In this document: one piece after another, positions 40,101 to 49,565 of the stretch
Layout: each line of letters begins with the position of its first letter
How positions within the stretch are numbered: position 1 is the stretch's first letter
NCBI GenBank assembly: GCA_016801845.1
Contig: CM028908.1
Span: 17,828,047-17,892,046 of the forward strand
Source: Polydactylus sextarius
Lineage: Eukaryota > Chordata > Actinopteri > Polynemidae
Direction: 5' to 3'
DNA: 64,000 nt
The notes under the pieces: model-generated
The model's input: the letters and a program-made list of their open reading frames with translations, nothing else
Database searches by the model: none
Told to the model about the DNA's origin: nothing
Made by a program: the position numbers and the translations under genes

Positions 40101-41940
40101 CTCCACCTGCGGGTTTCATTCAACCACCAAACTGAATTGGTTTAAAGCTTGACTGGCATCTTCAGGCGTTCTTTTGTGGAGGTCCAAGAGCAGCGGGAAC
40201 AAAGCCACCAGGAAACTGAACTACAGCAGTGGAAACACATAGTGCAAGGCACAATGAAAAGCAAGGGCAGGAGAGAGATCTTACATAATGGACAGCACAG
40301 GATATTACAGGACAATACATTACACAAATAAGACACAAATAAGAAAACAGAATGTCCATCAGAGCTGGAAGCAAATGCTTAGGACAAATACAATTACACC
40401 ACCTGTCTCACAAGCAGCGTACATACAATTTAATATTACTGAATTGCATTTTATTTTTACAGGAAAATACATCAGTTATGTTGCTGTACGAGGGTTTTGA
40501 AGGATGAAGAATAAAAATCTTGAATCAAAACTGTCATGAAGTCAGTTTAAGTTATGTAGTATGTAGCTAAGGAAGAGGGTGGTAGTGTTTATCAGACTCC
40601 GTTTGTACCTGCACCTATAATATAGAACAGTTATTGTTGAAAATGTGGTTTATCTCTATCCTGTTCCTGTCTCTCTTGCCTTTTTCCTCTTGTTCTGATG
40701 TAAAACATAGAAGTTTTGACTCCTGGATTTGACTTTTTTTTTTTAATGTTATCTTGTTATTGTAGCTACTTTAAAGACAAGAAAACAACTAAATGGAACA
40801 AGATGAACTATGAGTCTGAATTTGGAGGAAGTGCCACTATTACTGCAGGTTTGTTTCAAATTAGTCTTGTTACTGTTTCTCAGTTCTCTTGTTATTTTTT
40901 CTTTCTATTATTGTTTGCTTTTCTTGGTAAGTGTGAGGCTGCAGAACACCAGAACATATCGTAATACTTTCTCCATCCCCTCCGGTCAGTCTCCTGCATC
41001 ATTAGTTCTCTGAGCCACTTTCAGTCTGTTCATATTCAATGCAGTGGCGATTAGCACATTATCTCTACAGAGAGCCGGTGGGCCATTCATTCAGGTTTCA
41101 ATGAGAATGACGCAAATCCCTGCCCTGTTTGCTGCCCCGTGGCCTGGACCTGCTCTCTTTGGACTGTGGCTCTCTTGCCTTCGCAAGCCTCGGCTGGCAC
41201 TCAGACAGGTTAGAACAGCTGAGAGAGGTCCCATAACCTGACGCAGTCCTGCTGAGGCTCTCGTGGCACAGTCTCAAGTCTGATGTGACCTAAATATGTA
41301 ACACAAGCAGCGTTTGTTACATAATTGCTTATTTTGTGCTGTGTTTCAGCTAGACCTGTGTGATCAAACTCTACATGTCAGTGCTGGTCTCTGCTTCTTT
41401 GTTGTCTCACTCACAATACAAATATTAATGGCTATGTCTACTTGCAATAAAAAAATATAACAAATAATCAATAATGATAATAATATTAGGACTAATACCA
41501 CTAATAATAATAATAATAATGTTGTTTTTTTGATTTCAGTCCTTTGTCAGTGGTTAATATGCTCTTAGTAGCTAGTAGGCTTTTATTGTCACATAACTAA
41601 TTAAACTAAATAAACCATTTGTTGTCTAGTATACATCTTGTTGTCTTCAGGGTTGACTCACTAGAGGGGAAATTCAAGTATTAATAAAGTGGCTTTTCCT
41701 CCACTTTCTAGATTACCATGAACTGGTTTACTGTAGATTTTCACAGACACTTCTTATATATAATTAACAGTCATAACATTTTTTCATAGTATCTTGCCTA
41801 TGTATTCATTTGTTTATTTAAAACATTGGGGGGTTAGCAGAGACTTAGAATACCTTGTGATTTATATTAACATAGTCATGTGAAATCAGTTATTATATGG
41901 AAATGATCAACCATGATTAAATAATAAATTACTGTCCTTC
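37150..41940. other. Non-coding region without supported gene
   Basis: Only short open frames without recognisable domains or splice-consistent partners. A GC-richer patch near 41040-41240 has an open plus-strand frame of 65 codons but no recognised domain. A short run of AAT repeats is near 41500. No RNA gene was seen before the tRNA at 41944. Confidence 0.6.
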
Positions 41941-41943
41941 AGC

Positions 41944-42016
41944 TGCCGAAACCCGGGATCGAACCAGGGACCTTTAGATCTTCAGTCTAACGCTCTCCCA
42001 ACTGAGCTATTTCGGC
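41944..42016 (-). tRNA. tRNA-Phe (anticodon GAA)
   Basis: The minus strand reads GCCGAAATAGCTCAGTTGGG at the 5' end, with box A inside it, then an anticodon loop containing CTGAAGA (GAA), box B GGTTCGATCC, and an acceptor stem that closes as GCCGAAA/TTTCGGC with discriminator A. The 73-base length and all stems are intact, and the sequence matches the vertebrate tRNA-Phe as I know it. No run of four T residues follows closely on the minus strand, so the termination point is unclear. Confidence 0.97.
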
Positions 42017-42269
42017 CTGCGGAATAACCCCCAGGTAGTAGTATTGCTGTACTGTATGTTGACGGAGCACGTGGGGTTTCAGGTCGTGATTTCCGTCATC
42101 AGACTGAAACTCTGCTCTGCCATCTACTGGTGATTAGATGTCCGCCTCCTGAGCATCTCTCTCCTTTAAAAAACAGTGAATGCAATACATAAATAAAGTG
42201 TATTTGAAAGACAAATACAATGCCACTGTAATTAAATTGTAATTTAGATTTAGGTGAATCTCATTCAGT

Positions 42270-42794
42270 CAATGAGTATGTTTACATGAACCGCTTCAGA
42301 TTATAGGCCGAATCAAATAATAATAATAAAAAAAATATCTTATGTATCCACGCGATCCGATCGGGTTTGGCTCGAGCGGACTGAAATTTCAATCGGCCTT
42401 GAGACACGTGGTATCCACCTTTTCATAATGCGACCTGGGAATATAAATGCGTGAGTGCCCATGAAGAGGTCAACAGCATGGCGGAGCCTAGCGGAAATAA
42501 ACGTATCGCCCCCTACTGTTCTGGCAGTGAATTGATTTCTAGCAGCCTCGATCCGACTGCGTGGCCGCGCAGTCGGAGAAGCGGGAACATTAAGACATTT
42601 GTTAAGCGGCTTCACGGTCGCGAAGTCAGGAAACAATGAGTCATGAGGATTTATTCAAACACGTGTTTGAAGCGACGTGTGACGTAAACGCTGACGGAAC
42701 GTGGATCGCTCTAATTGTTGCCATGTAAACGGCTCTTCAATCTGATTGATTTCAATCCGATTGATGAAAAATGTGCATGTAAACACACTCATTG
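42270..42794. mobile_element. MITE-like element with terminal inverted repeats
   Basis: The left end reads CAATGAGTATGTTTACATG (from 42270). The right end, read in reverse complement, is CAATGAGTGTGTTTACATG, one mismatch in 19. The element is about 525 bases, is locally CpG-rich and has no transposase frame. Subterminal AATC/GATT-type sequence near both ends resembles non-autonomous DNA transposons abundant in fish. It sits between two tRNA-Phe copies. Superfamily is not assigned, and the target-site duplication is not resolved. Confidence 0.7.
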
Positions 42795-42903
42795 TTTCGT
42801 GTGTTTTTCATTTAAACGATTTGTGGTATGACAAACGTTACACCGTTTCTCTTCATGTTTCCTAAATTGAAATAGGTTTCAGTTTCAAAAACCACCAGGC
42901 CAC

Positions 42904-42962
42904 TGCCGACACCCGGGGTCGAACCAGCGACCTTTAGATCTTCAGTTTACCGCCATTTCGGT
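42904..42962 (-). pseudogene. Truncated tRNA-Phe pseudogene
   Basis: This copy retains the acceptor 3' half, T arm and anticodon arm (CTTTAGATCTTCAGT on the plus strand) but has lost about 14 bases covering most of the D arm and box A, and carries several substitutions. It cannot fold as a normal tRNA. Ten-base direct repeats AAAACCACCA lie at 42887-42896 and 42967-42976, on either side. Confidence 0.9.
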
Positions 42963-44507
42963 CGTGAAAACCACCAACCTTTCCCATGCAATTTCGCGAT
43001 GTGTCCACCAGAGGTCTCTCTAGTATAACCTTTTGTGCTCTGTTGACATTATTGACTGTTTAGTCTTTTTATGTGTATTATTACTAATATAATATTAATA
43101 TTATATTTGGTTATGATATTAAATAGTTATCTGTTCAATAATTAATGACATTAAATAGATATACTGGACACAGAGGAAACAATGTGTATTTGGAACTGAT
43201 AGTGACATATCTTGCAAAGACAAAGTGCTGATATATAAATTATATTAAGTAAATGAGCAGGGAGTCCACTGTGGAACAGATCAGTGATTGTGTTAAAACT
43301 ATATCAGATGTAGATTTTGTGCAAGAGAGACATAAAGACCCTGATCATATTCTTATGTATTACCTCTATTCAAAGACCTAGCAGTCTGAGATGATGCAAC
43401 TCTAACAATGTGGCAATTTTCCAGTGACTCTCTGCAACAATGTACTGTTATTTGTAAGAGGACTGCATGTTCAAATCAGAGGCAAGATCTGCTCAGTATA
43501 CCTTCAGTTAATGCATCACATGAGCCTCTAATGTTCATCAATGTACATTATCATCATGCTGTTCGCCTCACAGCAGGGTTTCTTGCTCCTTTTCAGTACT
43601 ACATGTGCCCCCACCCACCCCTTTTTTTTTTTTTTCAAAAAAGCTTTGCTATCAAATCAACACACAATAAAACCATGAGAGGAGGACAATGTAGCCCATT
43701 GTAATTGTTTTTTTGTGTTGCTTCAAAACAGAGAGGGATTTATGTGAAGAAGCTGTGTACTATTAAAAATCAAACAGTACAAATCCTCTTTTTTCTGTAT
43801 TTTTCATTTGTTTTGTTTTTTTGTTTTTTGTTTTTTTTTCTTTGTTTTTGTTTTTTTCCCCCCAACAAGTTAGATTTATCCACAAATAAATCTTGGCATC
43901 AGTTTTCCCAGATTTTGTCACATTTGAGGATTTTTAGGTCACTCACCAGCAAATCCACTGTTCTGTTCACAGCTTTTGACTGACTTCCAGTTTTGGACAA
44001 CAGGTGAGATTTTCATAGCAGTCAAAAAAAAAAAAAAAGCTGCCATTGTTTACTTGAATGATCCTCGGCCCTAGACGTCTCTTGGCTTTGTGCACCACTC
44101 CTCTAAACTCTCTGAAGACTCCAGTTCCTTTCGGCAAATATCCAACATGAAGTCTTTCCCTAAATCTTCTGCTTATCTCATAATGTTTGTGACAGGATGA
44201 TATTTCCACAGCTCTTCCAGTAAGACTCTATTAATGTTACTGTTTGTTTTGTTTTTTTCAACCTCTCTATCTTGTGTATTTTATACAATACGTGCATATG
44301 TTTATTTTGTTGTGGACAACTGATGAAAATGTATCTTGTAAAATACAAATGTTTGTAAATTTTGGAAGGTTAGTGTAATTGTTTAGTGTTAAGATGGACA
44401 TGTGTATTTTTACTTAGACGGATTTCAACATAATTCAAATTGGACGTATGTTACTCAGGTAATATGTAGAAATGAACATCATTAAGTATAAAACACTGTC
44501 TTTCAGC

Positions 44508-44580
44508 TGCCGAAACCCGGGATCGAACCAGGGACCTTTAGATCTTCAGTCTAACGCTCTCCCAACTGAGCTATTTCGGC
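44508..44580 (-). tRNA. tRNA-Phe (anticodon GAA)
   Basis: Identical over its full 73 bases to the gene at 41944-42016: same intact acceptor, D, anticodon and T arms, GAA anticodon and discriminator A. A TTTT run follows about 15 bases past the 3' end on the minus strand, a usable RNA polymerase III terminator. Short 3'-flank similarity (CAGCTGAA followed by GACAGT) to the other copy suggests local duplication. Confidence 0.97.
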
Positions 44581-45308
44581 ACGCTGTTTGTTCAAGACGC
44601 ACTTTTACCACCAGAGGATAGGGGGCGCTCTTGCTGTTTGCTATTTATAATTAATCGCTGTCATAATGTGTTTGCAATAATTTTTTTTTTGGACCAATCT
44701 TATATAAAAATGCAAAAACAACCACTATCATCATCATCATCATCAATAACATAGGTCTAATTGTTCGAAGTTTAAGCACTGCTGAATTACTTTGCCCTGC
44801 AGGCTTCATCCTACATAAATGACCTTATTCATCCTATATTGCAGAGGTCTAGAGCACCCACGCAAAAAAAAAAAAAAAAAAAAAAGAAACCCACGCTAAG
44901 TTTTCAAATAGCATGCTAGCGCCTTTTGAGCTTGTGTGTACAGTGAAACTCACTGGGAGGATCGTGACACGAACACTGCCAGGTACAGTGATCAGATCCC
45001 ACTGAAGGCATCCACTCTGAACATGGATGCACCCACTGAAACAGCACATGCAAGCAGCACAATAAGGATATACCATGCAAACAAGCTGTTGGCCTGTCTA
45101 CCACAGAGAATACTAACACCATTGTGTTTATTTATTTATTGTAGTCATGGTTGTGTCCAGGGGCACGTGGTGTTCTTTAGCTCAACAATATATAACTGTT
45201 CTTTCAGGCGCCAAAGAAATGATCCAGTGAGACATATGGACAGAGTCATACATTGTCCTCATGATGTCCCATTCTAAAGGTTTCTTCAAAGTCAAAAGGC
45301 ACTAAAAG

Positions 45309-45762
45309 CCAGAGGTTACTGCTCTTTTATAGCCAGATAAGTCCTAGGAAACCCCTGGCCCTGAGCTTTTTTTCTGTATCTTTATGACTCAATAATTGTA
45401 CTAACACTCTCAAACAAAAAAGCTGTCTAAAGAGAAAAATAGACCTGTAATAAATACTATAAAAGTTTTAAGTATTCAAGGGGTTTTTTGAGAGTACGTC
45501 AGAGGGATGTTGACTGACCAGAGGTTACTGACCATGTTTAACCATGTAAGTCCTAAGAAACCCCTGGCCTTGGGCTTCTCTCTGTACTTCTATGGCACAG
45601 TAACTGTACTATGTGTAACAACTTTATAACTAAGGACATGAATTAAAGAGTAAAAGCAGCAAATATAGACTTCATATCTCATATTTATTGATACAATTCA
45701 ACTTTACATTACTCACATAAATCAACACAATAGAGAAAACCTATAAAGATAGCATACTTTTG

Positions 45763-45812
<50 letters not shown>

Positions 45813-46353
45813 GTACACATTAAGTGTGTGTGTGACAGAAATCGCATGTCCTTCATCACATGGCCTCTGAACTGAGCCACAGTGTGAGTACAGCATTAGA
45901 GCAGTGAACACACAAGTACAACAGCAAACAGTGGTCCTATTAATAATCTTACCAACCTGCCAGGTCGTGGCTGCAGTGACAGTTACTCTCTTGTGTTCGC
46001 TGGACCGTTGAGGTTGAGTTGACCCTTGGGACCAGATGTCAGGGCGCTGACGGAGATGAGCCAGCTGCGACTGAAATACTCATCTAATCTAAAAAAAAAG
46101 CCTGTCTTTAATTACATATCAGAACAGGTGATGTGTGTGTATGTGTACTGTAGACTTCACATGTAGTAAATTCAAATCTGATAAATATTTACATCAGTGT
46201 TATTTTGAAAAGAAAAGCGCATGCTTTTAGCATGTAAAAACTGAGCCACAGCGACATCTTAAATATAATGATATCTCAAACCAAACACTACTATCTACTA
46301 TCAGAGCATTAAGTATTCAGGTTTTGTTGAGAAAATTTCAGAGGGATTTTGAC
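45309..46353. repeat. Local family of short degenerate repeats
   Basis: A block of about 100 bases at 45309-45407 (starts CCAGAGGTTACTG; contains GAAACCCCTGGCC) recurs at 45528-45612 with substitutions. A second motif at 45469-45524 (TAAGTATTCA, then CAGAGGGAT and TTGAC) recurs at 46310-46353. The two motifs are adjacent in the second copy. The spacing looks like decayed segmental duplication or pieces of an unrecognised element. No coding potential. Confidence 0.7.
45765..45812. repeat. TA/CA compound microsatellite
   Basis: TA repeats run directly into CA repeats over about 48 bases. Confidence 0.95.
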
Positions 46354-47685
46354 AAGAAATATTTTTGAGAGATGTATTACATTAAGGTTTTCCTGTTTCT
46401 TCTATCACGTGTCCAATTTACATTATCAACCCAATTTGCCACTTCAGCTAGCTGACCACCCATATACACACCCGTAACATCAAAATATAGACCTATTTTT
46501 TACTACTTAAAGTCAGAAATAGATATTTCTTTTTGAAAATATGTTTGTATTAATTCACTTTCTTTCCAAGAGGCAGAAGAGAAGATTGAAACCACTCCCA
46601 TGTCTGTAGCTAAAGCTAGGAAAAGGAAATTAACACTTACTATCAAGGTTGTTTCGTCGTCACAAAACTTTGGTGTAAAATTAGGTTTGTTTTGTTTTTT
46701 TGGAAAAAAAAACCGAAACAAAGTAAAGTTTTTGTGCTAAGTGAAGCTAACCTGCTGCTGCTGTAACTTGACATACAGACATAAGAGCAGGATCAATCTG
46801 AAGACAACAACATTTTTCTAACAATGTGCTTACCTTGCAGTATGTGCAAAACACCAACAAGATATTACACCATTTGATACAAACTGAGAGATTAGCATTT
46901 ATATCAAAGAGCTTTGCAATATTTTCTACAAACACTTTGAACATATAATATATACAACTGAAGCTAAAGCAAAAGTGCATGTACTTTACACACTTTCATT
47001 ATTCTCTGGCTTCGCCTGCTCTCTGTGCGCTGACCCTCCTAAACTCTGACACATTCAAAGCTTATCTTCACATTTCATCACATCACTGTGTCTCGCTTGC
47101 GAATATTCATGGCTGTTCACCATTTTGTGCAGAACACACAAGATACCGTCTTGCCAAGCCGTCTTGCCAAGCAGAATTATGTCAGAGATATTGTCAAAAT
47201 ACATTCAAAGACCATTTTTTAATGTGTTTGAAATGTGTCAGCATTTGTTAAAGCTGCCTTGAAGTGTTTGAACCGGATGCAGATTGAATCATCTGCTGGC
47301 TAAACACATTCTTTGGAGCAGTTATATAAGCACCACTGTGAGAACGCGCTACCATACAACTCCATATGTAAACAGGTTTCAGTACTTGACAGAGTGCAAA
47401 TTATATACACTCGTGTGTTTGTTGTTGTTGTATGATTTTCTTCAGCTGCAAAAAAAAAAAAAAAGGCTGTGCGCGCCACAGTGATGACAGCATCCTGCTT
47501 CCACTGCCACCTGAGGAGAAAGTCAGCTGTGTTTAGCCTGGGCTCGCCGCTGGTAGTTACACTTAAACATCTCCCAGAGGTGGAAATCTATTTTTCATAT
47601 ATCATATTTCCTTCACCAGCTTCACACGCCACTGTTCACGTGAGTTTTCTAATGAAAGCGCTTACAGTAGGAAGCCGTGTCAGTC

Positions 47686-49218
47686 TCACAGGGCCTCTGC
47701 CAGGCAACCGTCAGTACCTTCGCTCGCTTCCAATCGCACCTGCCGGCTGGTTTTCCTGTTTTCCACCCAGGAGTTGTGTATGACAGTGCCCCCTGGTGAA
47801 GGGTCGACTTGGAGTAGGGACACCACCCTCTTTTTAACCTTGGCGCGGAGTGCTCGGCGCAGCTTCTGTCGGGTGAAGGCATAGAGCAGAGGGTGGGAGA
47901 TGGTGGTGCCATAAGCCAGAGCTAGGAAGCAGAGGCGCAGGCTAACCAGAGCTTCACTGGGACCAATGCCAAGTATTAGTACGTTGGTCACAGAGAGGGG
48001 AGCCCAACAACCCAGGAAAGTGGTTATGATGATGAGGGACATTTTGAACACCCGCCTCTGACGCTCTCGTCGGTCCCTGTGGCGCCGCACTGCCCTTCGC
48101 AAGGCGATGATGGCTGACACAGAGGCCTGAACGCCCATGGTGGCCGGCATGGAGGCAGCTGCACCTGTGTCAGAGGTGACCAGTGGGGCTGATGAGGACA
48201 GGGCAGGAGGGGAGGTGGCTGTCGGTGTAGGACATGGGGAAGGAATGAGAGGAGGGTGACTGAGCTGTTTGGTACTATCTATGGTGCACTGTGTCTCTCT
48301 TAACCCCCCACCATCAATCATTCTGAGCCCTGCAGTCTTTTTTTTCTGTCTCTTGGTGCGTCCGCTGCAGGAAGGAGCCCTGAACCGCTGACTCTTCTTC
48401 ATGTGGGAGCTGATGCGGATGTTTAAGGCTCTCAGTATTCTTGAGTAGGTGAACAGCATGACAGCCACAGTGGTGAAGAAAATGGGTACCTGCAGGATGA
48501 GATGGTAATACATCCCCGGACCTGTGTGATAGCCCTGTCCACCGACACAGAGCAGTGTCCAGTTATGCCACACTGGCACTACTGTGGCACTGATGCCCTG
48601 TGATGACAAAGTCACAGGCGTCATCTCCTCTAATGCCTCTCCGTTGGGCCACTGTGCTTCTAAGAATGGGATGAAAAACACAGCTATGGAAGTGATCCAA
48701 ACAGCAGCCAAGAGCAGCGCTGCCCTGCGTGTGGTCAGCAGCCTGTTGGCCGGCCGTACTGAAATGTCATATCGGTCCAAGCTGATAACCAGGATGTTGA
48801 TGGCTGTAGCGATGCTGGCAAAGGTGACGCAGGCTTCATGGAAGCAGCAGAGCAGAGCCAGGTTTGGTCCTGGAGGCAGCAGCACAACCACCAGCGTGAG
48901 AGGCAGACACAACACACATACAGCCACGTCTAGCACATGTAGGCTAACCGTCACCATGTTGCTCACTGAGTCCACAAGGTTAGATTGAGAGCAGTAGAGC
49001 ACCAGCACTGTCAGGTTGCTGCTGAAACCCAGCACCAGCTCCAGCATGAGGAAGGCTGTGAGCGACACCTGGAAGCCCAGTGAGTATGGCATGTACCAGG
49101 ATGCAGGGCCGCTGGACGACCCTCCTCCTCCCTGCTCCTGCAGGACTCCCTCCAGTCCGGCCACTGTTCCAACCCAGTCAGCGGTGGCTGGGCCTGAGGT
49201 GTAGCTGTCAGTCTCCAT
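47686..49218 (-). CDS. gpr22: Orphan G protein-coupled receptor, GPR22 family
   Basis: A single uninterrupted frame of 510 codons starts at ATG 49216-49218. It is a class A receptor: TM1 about 48-75, TM2 88-114, TM3 121-146 with DRY at 148-150, TM4 166-186, TM5 236-260, TM6 390-415 and TM7 425-447. GPR22 hallmarks include SLTAFLMLE, SNLTVLVLYC, CCFHEAC in TM3, LDRYDISV, MYYHL, FTRQKL after TM7 and VIHNSW in the tail. The usual NPxxY is HPLLY (442-446), as in GPR22 generally. One sequon (NWT, residues 219-221) is in extracellular loop 2. Human GPR22 has 433 residues. The extra length is mainly intracellular loop 3 (about 265-388), which has a basic stretch then a Pro/Ser/Thr-rich segment, and a Gly/Ser-rich N-terminus. 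Teleosts have two gpr22 copies; this divergent one may be gpr22b. Confidence 0.93.
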   Translation of the reverse strand: METDSYTSGPATADWVGTVAGLEGVLQEQGGGGSSSGPASWYMPYSLGFQVSLTAFLMLELVLGFSSNLTVLVLYCSQSNLVDSVSNMVTVSLHVLDVAVCVLCLPLTLVVVLLPPGPNLALLCCFHEACVTFASIATAINILVISLDRYDISVRPANRLLTTRRAALLLAAVWITSIAVFFIPFLEAQWPNGEALEEMTPVTLSSQGISATVVPVWHNWTLLCVGGQGYHTGPGMYYHLILQVPIFFTTVAVMLFTYSRILRALNIRISSHMKKSQRFRAPSCSGRTKRQKKKTAGLRMIDGGGLRETQCTIDSTKQLSHPPLIPSPCPTPTATSPPALSSSAPLVTSDTGAAASMPATMGVQASVSAIIALRRAVRRHRDRRERQRRVFKMSLIIITTFLGCWAPLSVTNVLILGIGPSEALVSLRLCFLALAYGTTISHPLLYAFTRQKLRRALRAKVKKRVVSLLQVDPSPGGTVIHNSWVENRKTSRQVRLEASEGTDGCLAEAL

Positions 49219-49329
49219 GATGACTTCTCAGTCCTCGTATATTGTTTCTGTCACACCATTGATGAGGTCCCATGATGCACCAGGTTGAGCCTCCATGATG
49301 CAGGGATGAATACCAGCTTGATGGCAGCG
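49208..49329 (-). promoter_or_regulatory. gpr22 5' leader segment with two upstream ORFs
   Basis: A good 3' splice site (CTGTCTTCCCAG/C) ends at 49330, so the coding exon probably begins at 49329. Within the 111-base leader, one upstream ORF of 22 codons runs 49296 to 49228 and stops about 9 bases before the main ATG. A second begins at 49273 in another frame and ends at 49208, overlapping the main start. Such an arrangement usually lowers or conditions translation of the main frame. The ORFs are seen; the regulatory role is inferred. Confidence 0.5.
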
Positions 49330-49455
49330 CTGGGAAGACAGAAACACAATGCAGACAGATGAGAAATGAACTGTGGAGGGGAGAATCAAAACACATTATT
49401 CTTTCACATGGCATGGCAGACATCTGTAACACAGATCATAACTCATGTTTACCAA

Positions 49456-49565
<110 letters not shown>

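Noticed and set aside
42904..42962. Third functional tRNA-Phe gene
   Set aside because: Most of the D arm and box A are missing, so it is called a pseudogene.
48584..48988. Plus-strand frame of 134 codons
   Set aside because: It is the shadow of the gpr22 coding frame on the opposite strand and has no recognisable domain.
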